From Bacillus yapensis (lineage in GTDB: Bacteria > Bacillota > Bacilli > Bacillales > Cytobacillaceae): a stretch of 64,000 nucleotides of DNA. The stretch is taken from positions 124,001 to 188,000 of the forward strand of contig NZ_SUND01000005.1 in NCBI RefSeq assembly GCF_005280205.1. Direction: 5' to 3'. Shown piece after piece: positions 8,443-17,697 of this stretch. Each line of letters starts with the position of its first letter. Within the stretch, counting starts at the first letter, position 1. The notes below the pieces were generated by a model. It was not told the DNA's origin. It worked only from the letters and a program-made list of their open reading frames with translations, and ran no database searches. The position numbers and the translations under genes were made by a program.

Positions 8443-9045
8443 TCATTCGCGACCTTTACTTTTTATTGCTTTTGCCTGCTCATATTCATCGGGATGATTC
8501 ATATTAAAAATATCAGCCTCATCGATGCTGTAATCTAATTTACTAAGTTCTGTCTCATCCAGCATCTTCACATGAATATTCTGGAATATCCCTCTGATCC
8601 TTAATTTGTTTTGTTTGAGCGCATTCTCGACTTCTTTTTTCACGTCTTTTCGATAGGCGGCAAAAAGAGGATGAAGCTGACCTGAAATTTCTGGAACAAC
8701 GGCATCATAGTCTGATAATTGCTCGAGCAAAATTGTTCCTAGCTCAGCAGAAATAAATGGCATATCACAAGCTACAATTAAATTCTGCTCTGTTTCAGAT
8801 GCGCTTAAACCAGCATGGATTCCAGCAAGTGGCCCCATCTCTTTCCACTCATCCTGCACCATTTTACGGCCCAGATATTGATAATCTTCAAATGAGTTAG
8901 TAACAATAATTATGTTGTTAACTATCGAATCAAGTTCCTCACAGATCGTTTCAATCACTGTTTTCCCGTTGATTTCCAGAAGGGCCTTGTTTGTGCCCAT
9001 CCGACTCGATTTTCCACCTGCTAAAATAATGCCGGTTGCTTCCAT
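8443..9045 (-). CDS. mobA: Molybdenum cofactor guanylyltransferase MobA
   Basis: Transfers GMP from GTP to Mo-molybdopterin to make the MGD cofactor required by formate dehydrogenase. The amino-terminal nucleotide loop ILAGGKSSRMGTNKALL (about 7-23), the DEWKEMGPLAGIHAGL block and VACDMPFIS (metal-binding Asp) are diagnostic. It is 200 aa, the typical size. It lies 22 bp after fdhE. Confidence 0.95.
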   Translation of the reverse strand: MEATGIILAGGKSSRMGTNKALLEINGKTVIETICEELDSIVNNIIIVTNSFEDYQYLGRKMVQDEWKEMGPLAGIHAGLSASETEQNLIVACDMPFISAELGTILLEQLSDYDAVVPEISGQLHPLFAAYRKDVKKEVENALKQNKLRIRGIFQNIHVKMLDETELSKLDYSIDEADIFNMNHPDEYEQAKAIKSKGRE

Positions 9046-9067
9046 GTCTTCACCACCAGATGACGTG

Positions 9068-9865
9068 TTAGTGTACTTCTTTGACTTCTGCTAACCCAAA
9101 TCCATTCTCTTGAGCAATAATATCTAAATGAATCGTTTTCAGGTCGAGCATTGAAATTGCTTCGATTTGAATAAATTTACGCACATCGATAACCTTCGTA
9201 TAGCCTTGGCAATCATGACAAACATGAATTTCCGAACTGTCATCCTTCTCAACCCGCAGGATTTCGATTTTTCCAGCTTCCTCAGAACCACAATGAGCGC
9301 AAGAAATTTTCTTCACTTCCCAAGCATAATGACAACGTGGACAAGTGATTTCTTTCTTGCCTTTTTTGTTGATAATCCCGACTCTAGGAGCTTCTCCACA
9401 TGCTGGACAGCAACCTTGTGCTTCCGCCTTGCGCAACTCCTCTGTCATTTCTGTAGAAGCTTTTTGTAAAAACGGTCTTAACGGATGCTCAGCAACAAAG
9501 AATGGAATCCATTCTGCCACGCGATGTTTTTCAGCAAAGCTTTCAAAATAAACATCATTCACCGCAATTGCTTCTTTTATCCACTGTAACAAAACTTCAT
9601 CAGTCATTTCCATCTCTAGTCGTTCTAAATCTTCAACCAATCCAGATTGGTACTCCTTAAGTAAAGAAAACAATTCCAAAATAAAGCCTCGATACTGTTC
9701 GATATTAATTTGAAGCTGTAATTGTGTATAAGCAGGAAAAGCTTTTAGTGTGGATCTTTGTTCTGGAATCGTCACAGTTTCCTGTTCAATGAGCTTTGTC
9801 CATTGTTCACTTAGTGATTGAATCTTTTCTTCTAAAAGCTGGTATTCTTTATTTGTCACGTTCAT
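9068..9865 (-). CDS. fdhE: Formate dehydrogenase accessory protein FdhE
   Basis: A cytoplasmic redox-sensitive assembly factor for respiratory formate dehydrogenase. The carboxy-terminal half has the rubredoxin-like CxxC pairs CCPACGEAPRVG, CPRCHYAW, CAHCGS and CHDCQG (about residues 152-230); the amino-terminal half is helical. It is 265 aa, somewhat shorter than E. coli FdhE. It lies 100 bp after the gamma subunit gene in the same operon. The ATG at 9865 follows a clear GAGGTG site. Confidence 0.9.
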   Translation of the reverse strand: MNVTNKEYQLLEEKIQSLSEQWTKLIEQETVTIPEQRSTLKAFPAYTQLQLQINIEQYRGFILELFSLLKEYQSGLVEDLERLEMEMTDEVLLQWIKEAIAVNDVYFESFAEKHRVAEWIPFFVAEHPLRPFLQKASTEMTEELRKAEAQGCCPACGEAPRVGIINKKGKKEITCPRCHYAWEVKKISCAHCGSEEAGKIEILRVEKDDSSEIHVCHDCQGYTKVIDVRKFIQIEAISMLDLKTIHLDIIAQENGFGLAEVKEVH

Positions 9866-9965
9866 TTTTTATCACCTCGTAGATTATGAGTAACCCGACT
9901 TAGAGGAAAGGCTACCCAAATAAGCTTGAGTAGCACTTTCAATATCGTTTCAGTTTTCAAAAGGG

Positions 9966-10643
9966 TTAGGCGTGCTTTTTAGGATGTTTCTTTTCCTCTT
10001 CCTTTAACTCATCGTACCAGAGACCATGGTGGTCCTCTGCGTACTCTTCGGTTACATCTCCTTTGAAAATTCCATGTAAGGATGGAGCTGCAAGTTTGAT
10101 AGACATATAGATATGGGCAATCGCTACAGCCGCAGAGAGTCCAAGTCCAATATTATGAATCGGATATGCCCACATGATTAAGCCGTGTGGGAAAAATTGT
10201 GGAAACCACATGACAACACCCGAGCAAATCAACATAAGTGCTGTGACAATCATGAGCCAAGAGTTAATTTTTTCACCAGCATTAAAGAAATCCTGCTTTG
10301 GTGTCTTTGCTTTAAGACCGAAAAACTCCTTTGCAAACTGCGGGAAGAATTGAATGTCATGCTTTTTCCAAGAAAAAATATTTTTCGTCCATCTTCTCAG
10401 TCCTTGGCGATCAAAAAGGACTAAGATTGGCAGAGGTAGCATGAAGAAAACGGCTGCTACACGATGCACTAAGCGCGCACCTGCTGGTCCACCAAAGATA
10501 GGATAGAGCCAATCAAAAAATTCCGTGTACATTGGTAAAGCAGAAATATATAGGACAAAGAATGCACCAGCATTTACCCAGTGGGAAATGATAAAACCGA
10601 GATTAAAACGTTTAACCATTTTTTGTTTCCCATGATTACTCAT
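9966..10643 (-). CDS. fdnI: Formate dehydrogenase gamma subunit (cytochrome b556)
   Basis: A di-haem cytochrome b of the FdnI/FdoI type that takes electrons from the beta subunit to menaquinone across the membrane. About four hydrophobic segments (near residues 15-37, 55-75, 120-140 and 150-172) carry spaced histidines (ISHWVNAGAF, GARLVHRVAAV, AYPIHNIGLG, AHIYMSIKL). The start is the ATG at 10643 (MSNHGKQKM) after AAAGGAGGCC, overlapping the beta gene end by 8 bp. Confidence 0.92.
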   Translation of the reverse strand: MSNHGKQKMVKRFNLGFIISHWVNAGAFFVLYISALPMYTEFFDWLYPIFGGPAGARLVHRVAAVFFMLPLPILVLFDRQGLRRWTKNIFSWKKHDIQFFPQFAKEFFGLKAKTPKQDFFNAGEKINSWLMIVTALMLICSGVVMWFPQFFPHGLIMWAYPIHNIGLGLSAAVAIAHIYMSIKLAAPSLHGIFKGDVTEEYAEDHHGLWYDELKEEEKKHPKKHA

Positions 10644-11454
10644 GATCCTGGCCTCCTTTATGGTCCCCTGAATCCTTCTTGATTGCATGAGCGATAACTG
10701 AACCTACGACTGCCATAGTCGTAACACCAAACATCGCTTTTCCAAGTGGTTGAGCATAATCCTTCCACACCACTTGTGATAATGGAACCTTAGGATTTTC
10801 AGGAAGTCCATAAACAGATGGCTTTTCCGCAAGAAGGTAAACTGTTGTTGTTCCCTTGATTCCTTGTGGGTTATAAATATTCGCATTCGGGAAGCGTTCT
10901 TTAATTTTTGATAAACGTACTTCCGCTTCTGCTAAAACTTTATTCTTTTCGTCGTATACTAAGCACTCTGTATGACAAGCTGTAACACACGCAGGCTGTA
11001 AGCCTTCTTCTAAGCGGTCTGTACAAAGGGTACATTTTTGTGCTTTGCGGTACTCCTTGCCGTGCTTATCTTTGTAAGTTGCTAGTTCTACTACATCAAA
11101 TGTACAGTTTTGTGCACAGTAGCCACAGCCCACACATTTGTCAGCATCGATAACTACAGAGCCAAACTTTGTATGACTGATTGCATCCTCTGGACAAGCC
11201 TTTTCACAAGCTGCCTCCACACAGTGTAAACAAGACTGATGTCTAAATAACCACTCGAAATTTCCATTTGTCGTTTCATGCTCATTGTAGGTAATGACAT
11301 TCCACGTATGTGCATTGACCTTCGCATGAGACTGAATGGAACCAGAGTATTCTTCCGTTGCAGTTGGAAGGTCATTCCAGTTTTTACATGCGACCATACA
11401 GGCACGACAGCCATCACATTTCGTTACGTCTACAAATTTAATATAATCTGCCAT
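10636..11454 (-). CDS. fdnH: Formate dehydrogenase beta subunit (4x[4Fe-4S])
   Basis: Electron-transfer subunit with four cysteine groups for [4Fe-4S] clusters: CDGCRACMVACKNW, CLHCVEAACEKACP, CVGCGYCAQNC and CTLCTDRL...CVTAC. A single hydrophobic helix near the end (MFGVTTMAVVGSVIAHAI) anchors it in the membrane, as in FdnH of E. coli. The start is the ATG at 11454 (MADYIKF) behind AAGGAGGG, two bases after the alpha stop. It is presumably exported together with alpha by the Tat system. Confidence 0.94.
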   Translation of the reverse strand: MADYIKFVDVTKCDGCRACMVACKNWNDLPTATEEYSGSIQSHAKVNAHTWNVITYNEHETTNGNFEWLFRHQSCLHCVEAACEKACPEDAISHTKFGSVVIDADKCVGCGYCAQNCTFDVVELATYKDKHGKEYRKAQKCTLCTDRLEEGLQPACVTACHTECLVYDEKNKVLAEAEVRLSKIKERFPNANIYNPQGIKGTTTVYLLAEKPSVYGLPENPKVPLSQVVWKDYAQPLGKAMFGVTTMAVVGSVIAHAIKKDSGDHKGGQDHE

Positions 11455-11456
11455 CT

Positions 11457-14441
11457 TTACGCCCTCCTTACGTCGCATAGGAATGCTTTATATTCCGGTA
11501 TTGTTGAGTTGGCATCACCAATATGTGGTGTTAAGCGGTTTGCTGTTGCACCAGTGGCAATTCCTTTATACCCGAAATGCCAAGGCATACCGATATGATG
11601 AACCGTTTTGTCTTTTAGCTTATAAGGCTTAAAGCGCTTCGTTATCATAGCATAGGCTTCGATTTCTCCACGTGCAGTTGAAACGACCACTTTATCCTTT
11701 TCTTTAATGCCTTTTTCTTTTGCCAATTCCTCACTGATTTCAATGAACATGTTATTAACAAGCTCTGCAAGCCATGGAACGTTTCTCGTCATGACCCCAG
11801 ACTGCCAATGCTCAGAAAGTCGATATGTTGTTGCCACGATCGGATACTTATCAGATTCACCTTTCGCGTTCATTTCTTTCTCTCCGAATTGAACAGCTGG
11901 GTTAAATTGCACACTAGAAAAAGAGTTCGACATTGGATTTTCATAAGGCTCATAATGCTCTGGGAATGGTCCTTCGTTTAATCCCGATGAGAATAAATAT
12001 CCTTTTCCTCCAACCTGCATAATGAATGGATCAGCAAAAGTTGGATCCTGAGGACCTTTATCCTTCACAAAGTCTGGTACGTCATTTCCTACCCATTGAC
12101 CTTTTAAGCCATCCCACTCAATTCCTACTCGCTCTTTGCTCCATGCCTTACCATTTAAGTCGGCACTTGCACGGTTATAAAGGACACGACGGTTAGCAGG
12201 CCATGCAAAAGACCAGTTCAAGAAATTGCTCATACCCGTATCTTTATTGTCACGACGTTTTGCTAGATTATCATTCTCTGGATAGAATCCAGTATAGATC
12301 CAGCATCCTGCTGTTGTAGAACCATCATCTTTTAAGTCACCAAAAGATTTAATCTGCTTTTTCGTTTTCCAATCATATCCGTTAATATCACGGCAAACCA
12401 AATCAATATCTGGGTGATCATGTTCACCGTAATTCCAATATAGAGCCTGCATTTGCTTTGCAGCAGGTGTTGCCTCATTTTTATAAAGCTCTTTCAAGCG
12501 ACGTGCTAGCATATGAGTTATTTCTAAATCAGAACGGGATTCACCTTTAGACTTAATGGCCTGCCAACGATATTGCATCCAGCGTCCAGAGTTAGTTACA
12601 GAACCTTCTTTCTCAAATGAGCTACATGCTGGTAAGAAAATGACTTCTGTTTGAATCGATGCTGGATCAGAACCAGCTTCTTTTTGCCAGAAGGTTGAAG
12701 TTTCTGTTTCAAATAAGTCGATTGCAACCATCCACTTCAGATTGCCCATTGCTGCTTGCTCTTTAAAACTGTTTGGTCCCCCGACAACTGGGTTGGAACC
12801 ATACAAGATCATACCTTCAATTTCCTTGCGATACATGGCATCAAAGATTCGCATGAAGGAGTAGTTTTTCCCTGCTTGAATTTTCGGCATGTAATGATAG
12901 CCAAATTCATTATCCTTTGTCGCATTATCGCCATAGAAGGATTTCAACATGCTTGTGTAAAACTTTGGATGATTGATCTTATATCCAGATTTCGGTGTAA
13001 TTCGCGCTAGAAAACCTTCATAAGTTAGATCACCTTCGGCCGTTGTTGGAACGTCCATGTATCCTGGAACGTTGTGATAAAGAAGACCAAAGTCAGTTGA
13101 GCCTTGAACATTGGACTCTCCGCGTAGGGCGTTAACCCCACCACCAGCGATTCCGATATTTCCAAGAATGAGCTGTAAGATTGCATATGCACGGATGTTT
13201 TGCGTACCGACTGTATGCTGCGTTCCACCCATTGCATAAAGAATCGTACCTGCTTTGCCTACTTGGCCGGTTGCACCAAATGTTTTACAGATTTCGATAT
13301 ACATTTTCTTATCGGTTCCTGTAACACCGCAAACAGTATCAGCATCATAACGAGAATAGTGCTTCTTCATTAGTTGGAAGACACAATTTGGATGCTGCAA
13401 AGTAGGATCCTTAAGGGTATTTCCTTCTGCATCTACTTTGAATGCCCATTGTTTCTTATCATAAGTTCTTGTTTTTTCATCGTAACCACTGAACATTCCA
13501 TCTTCAAAGGAATAGGAATCTTCCACAATCCATGAAGCATTTGTATAATTTGCAACATACTCTTTGTGAAACAGATTATTTTCAAGTGCGTAACTAATCA
13601 TTCCACCAATAAAAGCAATATCTGTTCCAGAGCGAAGCTGAGCGTACATATTCGCCATTTGTGATGTTCTTGTATAACGAGGGTCAACGGAAATTAATTT
13701 TCCACCCTTTTCAATTGCTTTTGAAATCCATCTAAAACTGATTGGATGATTTTCAGCTGGGTTTGCCCCAATAACCATTAAAGCATCAGCATACTGAAGA
13801 TCGTTCCAGTGATTTGTCATTGCTCCACGACCGAATGAAGGTGCCAGACCGGCAACCGTTGAACTGTGTCATATTCGGGCCTGGTGCTCGATATAGGATA
13901 ACCCTAGTCCAGCACGGAATAACTTGTGATTTAAGTGACATTCTTCATTATCAAGTGCAGCTCCACCTAAGTAGGCGATAGCGTCTGTACGATTGACAGT
14001 CACTCCACCTTCTTGATGAATGAAGGATTTGTCGCGTGTTTCTTTAATGTTTTTCACAACTTTATCAAACGCGAATTCCCAATCGACTTCTTCCCACTTA
14101 CTGCTTCCTGGGGCACGGTACATTGGTTTTGTTATACGTTTCTCTGATGTATATACCTGACGTACTGTTGTTCCTTTACTACATAATGTTCCTTCGTTGA
14201 TTGGATGATCTGGATCACCCTCTGTATAAACAACATCGTTCTCGTTTGCATATACGAGGATTCCACATCCTACTGAACAATAAGGACAGATTGTTGGTGT
14301 CGGTTTAAGCTTAGCAATTTTGAATTCGCCTGACTTTGCTTTTGCAGTCTTATCATCGAAGCCAAGTTCGACAATCGCTAATGTAGCAGCCACTGCACCA
14401 GACAATTTCAGAAATTGTCTTCTAGTAACATTCATTTCCAC
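11457..14441 (-). CDS. fdnG: Selenocysteine formate dehydrogenase, alpha subunit
   Basis: Catalytic Mo-bisMGD subunit oxidising formate to CO2 on the outer face of the membrane. One 994-residue product is read through an in-frame UGA at 13869-13871 (residue 191). The residues around it, HQARI-U-HSSTVAGLAPSFGRGAMTNHW, match the Sec site of FdnG-type enzymes. The amino terminus has a Tat motif (RRQFLK, residues 8-13) and the [4Fe-4S] Cys group CPYCSVGC (from residue 52). A conventional gene caller splits it into 13869-14441 and 11457-13820. The start is GTG 14441 after GGAGGGGG. It is 70 bp from fdhD and 2 bp from the beta gene. Confidence 0.93.
13840..13871 (-). promoter_or_regulatory. Selenocysteine UGA codon and bacterial SECIS hairpin
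   Basis: The UGA lies at 13869-13871. Eleven nt after it the mRNA reads GGTTGCCGGTCTGGCACC (13857 down to 13840): stem GGU/ACC, one bulged U, stem GCC/GGC and a GU-bearing apical loop GGUCU. The 11-nt spacing, bulged U and loop GU match the minimal SelB-binding hairpin of E. coli fdhF and fdnG. Confidence 0.92.
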
Positions 14442-14511
14442 AGCTCTTCCCCCTCCGTTGTTTTTTAATGAATAGAAATAATTTATAGAAAATCCTCCCT
14501 AAGCCCCCTGC

Positions 14512-15276
14512 TTAAGAAAGATTTACCCCCAGAACTCGTTCTTCAAGGTCATTATGGACTCTGCCAAACGACGTATATTGAATCGCCATTTTTCCTCTCA
14601 AATAACCAACTACTTCAATATTTAAATATTTAGCAAGTTGGATGGCTTGTTTTGTGGCCGCAGTTCTCGATCCAATAACAGCAAAGCCAAACTTCGCGGC
14701 TTTTGAAAGCATTTCATAAGATACTCTTCCTGTTGTTAGTAGGAGAAGTGTTGTAGGGTCTAACTCATTTCTAACGCAATGACCAATCACCTTATCCACC
14801 GCGTTATGGCGCCCGATATCTTCTCGAACGGTAATTTCTCCGGCTTCTGTCACAATGCACGCTCCATGCATTCCACCTGTTTCCAGGTATAGCACTGAGT
14901 TTTTAGCAAACTCACTACGCATTTTTAGTAGATAACTAAGCTGATAGGTTTTCCCTGCTTCAACCTTGTTAAACGTTTTCACGTCTGTCATTGAGAAAAA
15001 GGTAACCCCTCTACCACAGCCAGCTGTATAATGTTTCTTTTTGGAAAACATTAATTCCGTATCGAATTCGCTCGATAATGTCACATCGATGATTCCAGAC
15101 TCGTCATTTATGCGAACGGCTTCAATATCAGTAGCTTTTTCAATCAATCCTTCTGAGAATAGGTAACCATAGACCCAATCCTCTAAGTCATGCTTTGTTA
15201 ATTGAAAAACCGCTACCTCAAAATCGTTTACGATAAGCGTGATCGGATATTCTTCTGGGCAGCCTTTTTTATTCAT
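14512..15276 (-). CDS. fdhD: Formate dehydrogenase sulfurtransferase FdhD
   Basis: Delivers sulfur from a cysteine desulfurase to the Mo-bisMGD cofactor of formate dehydrogenase, which is needed for activity. Characteristic blocks are DWVYGYLFSEGLI, YTAGCGRG, METGGMHGA-like (LYLETGGMHGACIV), VREDIGRHNAVDKVIG and TTGRVSYEMLSKA. The conserved loop keeps the first Cys (GCGRG) but not the second Cys of the E. coli CxxC. The start is the ATG at 15276 (MNKKGCPEE). It is first in the operon, behind two FNR-type promoters. Confidence 0.93.
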   Translation of the reverse strand: MNKKGCPEEYPITLIVNDFEVAVFQLTKHDLEDWVYGYLFSEGLIEKATDIEAVRINDESGIIDVTLSSEFDTELMFSKKKHYTAGCGRGVTFFSMTDVKTFNKVEAGKTYQLSYLLKMRSEFAKNSVLYLETGGMHGACIVTEAGEITVREDIGRHNAVDKVIGHCVRNELDPTTLLLLTTGRVSYEMLSKAAKFGFAVIGSRTAATKQAIQLAKYLNIEVVGYLRGKMAIQYTSFGRVHNDLEERVLGVNLS

Positions 15277-15291
15277 AAGTTGTTCACCCAC

Positions 15292-15416
15292 TTGTTTTAT
15301 TTTAAAAAAACAGATGATCTAAATTCTGCGATAAATGTCACATTTAAAAATCTCTATGAGGTTTTACTTCAAAATCATAAAGGTTATCTCTCTATGTATC
15401 TGTAACTTTTGTCACA
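15292..15416 (-). promoter_or_regulatory. Tandem FNR-type promoters of fdhD
   Basis: Box A is TGTAACTTTTGTCACA (15401-15416), one mismatch from TGTGA-N6-TCACA; its centre is 41.5 bp from the start point (about 15367) predicted by TATGAT on the minus strand (15379-15374). Box B is TGCGATAAATGTCACA (15327-15342), also one mismatch, centred about 42 bp from a start near 15292 predicted by TAAAAT (15304-15299). The -41.5 spacing is that of class II FNR activation. The remainder of the 15277-15621 gap shows no gene. Confidence 0.65.
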
Positions 15417-15621
15417 CAAACATAGTGGAAACATCCCTTCATCCAAATCATAATCCACGATTGGTTCTTTTTAACCATTCAGATGTGACAAACCTGCGTC
15501 TTCACAAATTGTTCGAAATTGACGGAAGAGTGAAGAGCTCCATTTTAAGAACTGCTATTTTACTATCAAGCTTTTTTGCGCTAAAATGGAAAGAAAATTC
15601 ATCAATAAGGGGACAACGATT

Positions 15622-16440
15622 ATGTCATTGAAAAAAGCATTAACGATTGCAGGTTCCGATACAAGCGGAGGCGCTGGAATTCAAGCTGATCTTAAAACTT
15701 TTCAAGAGCTTGATGTATTTGGGGTGTCAGCAATCAATGTCATTGCTACTATGGATCCGAAAAACAACTGGCGTCACAGCGTTTTTCCACTTTCCATTGA
15801 ATCTTTTGAGGCACAATTAGAAACAGTTTTTTCTGTGAATATAGATGCATTGAAAACAGGGATGCTTGCGACTGTTGAAGTAATCGATAGAATTGCAAAA
15901 TATATTGATGAGTATCAGGTTAAGAATGTCGTAATTGATCCGGTTATGGTATGTAAAGGGGAAGATGAAGTACTCAACCCTGAAAATGCCAATGCCTTAC
16001 GTGATGTGTTGGTCCCAAGAGCATTAATTGTGACACCTAATTTATTTGAAGCTTCTCAGCTTGCTGGAACAGCTCCGATCAAAACGATCGATGATATGAA
16101 GGAAGCAGCTGCGAAAATTCATGCACTTGGAGCAAAATACGTTCTTATTAAAGGCGGTTCTAAGCTTGATTATGAAAAAGCTGTTGATTTATTATTTGAT
16201 GGTCAAGAGTACAAGCTTTATGAAAGCGAAAAAATTGATACTCCTTATATTCATGGTGCAGGCTGCTCTTATTCTGCAGCGATTACGGCAGAGCTTGCGA
16301 AAGGGAAGACTGTTTTGGAAGCTATCGATGTCGCTAAAGACTTTATCACTGCAGCCATCCGCCATGGCTTCAAGCTAAATGAATATGTAGGCCCAACGAT
16401 GCACGGAGCTTATCGTAGATTCGGTGCGAAGGTAAAGTAA
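15622..16440 (+). CDS. pdxK: Pyridoxine kinase PdxK/ThiD-like
   Basis: A ribokinase-fold kinase phosphorylating pyridoxine or pyridoxal, and in B. subtilis also the thiamin pyrimidine. The amino-terminal ALTIAGSDTSGGAGIQADLKTF, VIDPVMVCKG and the anion-hole loop HGAGCSYSAAI with the Cys typical of Bacillus PdxK are present. It is 272 aa. The start is the ATG at 15622 after AAGGGGA; the in-frame ATG at 15586 lacks a site. It is monocistronic with its own terminator, divergent from the formate dehydrogenase operon. Confidence 0.93.
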   Translation: MSLKKALTIAGSDTSGGAGIQADLKTFQELDVFGVSAINVIATMDPKNNWRHSVFPLSIESFEAQLETVFSVNIDALKTGMLATVEVIDRIAKYIDEYQVKNVVIDPVMVCKGEDEVLNPENANALRDVLVPRALIVTPNLFEASQLAGTAPIKTIDDMKEAAAKIHALGAKYVLIKGGSKLDYEKAVDLLFDGQEYKLYESEKIDTPYIHGAGCSYSAAITAELAKGKTVLEAIDVAKDFITAAIRHGFKLNEYVGPTMHGAYRRFGAKVK

Positions 16441-16449
16441 TATAGTGAG

Positions 16450-16480
16450 ACAGAGTCCATTGAGGCTCTGTTTTTTATTT
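16450..16480 (+). terminator. Terminator after pdxK
   Basis: The stem ACAGAG / CTCTGT (16450-16471) has a 10-nt loop, followed by TTTTTTATTT. Confidence 0.85.
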
Positions 16481-16561
16481 ATGAAGCCAACTATTTCATT
16501 TTTCAGCTTAACTTTAGTAGAATGAAACTACTAAATAGCGTTTTAAAGGAGGCATTCTACA

Positions 16562-16909
16562 TTGGAACCCGCAAAGATTGAGTCTGTACAAAAAGAGCTA
16601 GATCGACTAGCTAAACAAGACGTATTTATTCATCTCGAAACAACAAATGGAGCATATGCAACGCACAATGATGAATCGTTTTTTTCATCGGGTGCCTATA
16701 TTCGTAATGCCAAAATTCAATATGAACACGGGAAAATTACTGGCCCGAGTCCTTTTCGCGTAGGATTAAAAATGGATATCGGCTGGGTATACGCAGAAGG
16801 AATTACCCATTATGAAGTTGATGAGAAGGGGAGACTGCTTTTAGCAGGCCATGATTTTCAAGGAAAACTCGCAGTAGCCTTAGAAATTGGCACAACCCCG
16901 TTTGAGTAA
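16562..16909 (+). CDS. yojF: YojF family protein (DUF1806)
   Basis: A 115-aa cytoplasmic protein matching YojF (DUF1806), whose gene is always found next to bshB2 in bacilli. Recognisable blocks are DVFIHLETTNGAYA, FFSSGAYIRNAKI and MDIGWVYAEGITHYE. Its biochemical role is not established. The start is TTG 16562, placed nine bases after AAAGGAGG. It is separated from bshB2 by 21 bp that contain the next ribosome binding site. Confidence 0.9.
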   Translation: MEPAKIESVQKELDRLAKQDVFIHLETTNGAYATHNDESFFSSGAYIRNAKIQYEHGKITGPSPFRVGLKMDIGWVYAEGITHYEVDEKGRLLLAGHDFQGKLAVALEIGTTPFE

Positions 16910-16930
16910 GAAAGGAAGGAGAAGATACAG

Positions 16931-17602
16931 ATGGAAAAAGAACGTCAATTATTAGTAGTTTTTCCCCATCCTGATGATGAAGCATTTGGTGTATCTGGGA
17001 CGATTGCCAGCCATGTCAAAAATGGGACTCCTGTTACATATGCATGTCTGACATTAGGGGAAATGGGACGAAACATGGGAAATCCTCCTTTCTGTAACCG
17101 CGAAAGTCTTCCTAAAATTCGTAAACAGGAGCTCCAAGATGCAGCAAATGCCATTGGGATACAGGATTTAAGAATGTTAGGGTATCGTGATAAAACAGTT
17201 GAGTTTGAGGATCCGGAAAAATTAATTCAGCATATGGGCTCGATTATTGAGGAAGTAAAACCATCCCTCATTATCAGTTTTTATCCTGGCTATTCAGTCC
17301 ATCCGGACCATGATGCAACAGGGGCTGCTGTGGTAGAAGCCGTAAAGCGTATGCCAAAGCAGGAAAGACCGAAGTTAAACCTAGTCGCTTTTGCAAAAAA
17401 TTGTATAGATGAACTAGGGGAGCCGAATATAGTGAATAATGTCAAAGCGACTGTATCACAAAAAATCGCTGCGATTAAAGCGCACAAATCACAGACTCAA
17501 CTGATGGTTGCTAATGTAGAAGAAAAGCTCAAGCAAAAGGATCCAGATATGGTCGCTTGGTTAGAGAATGAACGTTTTTGGAGTTATGAGATAAAGGATT
17601 AA
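16931..17602 (+). CDS. bshB2: Bacillithiol biosynthesis deacetylase BshB2
   Basis: A zinc-dependent LmbE-like deacetylase that removes acetate from GlcNAc-malate in bacillithiol synthesis (YojG in B. subtilis). The metal-binding PHPDDEAFG is at residues 12-20 and the second metal motif is SVHPDHDATG (about 121-130). It is 223 aa, the family length. Co-transcribed with yojF. Its presence indicates a bacillithiol-using organism. Confidence 0.94.
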   Translation: MEKERQLLVVFPHPDDEAFGVSGTIASHVKNGTPVTYACLTLGEMGRNMGNPPFCNRESLPKIRKQELQDAANAIGIQDLRMLGYRDKTVEFEDPEKLIQHMGSIIEEVKPSLIISFYPGYSVHPDHDATGAAVVEAVKRMPKQERPKLNLVAFAKNCIDELGEPNIVNNVKATVSQKIAAIKAHKSQTQLMVANVEEKLKQKDPDMVAWLENERFWSYEIKD

Positions 17603-17653
17603 ACGAGGCTAGGGGATGTATGAATACCCTAAACTCTAGTTCAAATTTACAAT

Positions 17654-17697
17654 AAGAGGCAGTTTCCCAAAACTCAAATTTGGGGAACTGCCTCTTT
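17654..17697. terminator. Two-way terminator bshB2 / SRPBCC gene
   Basis: The arms AAGAGGCAGTTTCCC and GGGGAACTGCCTCTT enclose a short loop. The stop codon of the convergent minus-strand gene lies inside the hairpin. Confidence 0.85.

Noticed and set aside
11457-13871. Formate dehydrogenase alpha as two separate genes or a nonsense pseudogene
   Set aside because: The UGA sits at the exact Sec position, the frame continues without a shift and a canonical SECIS follows at 11 nt; the apparent ATG at 13820 is internal.
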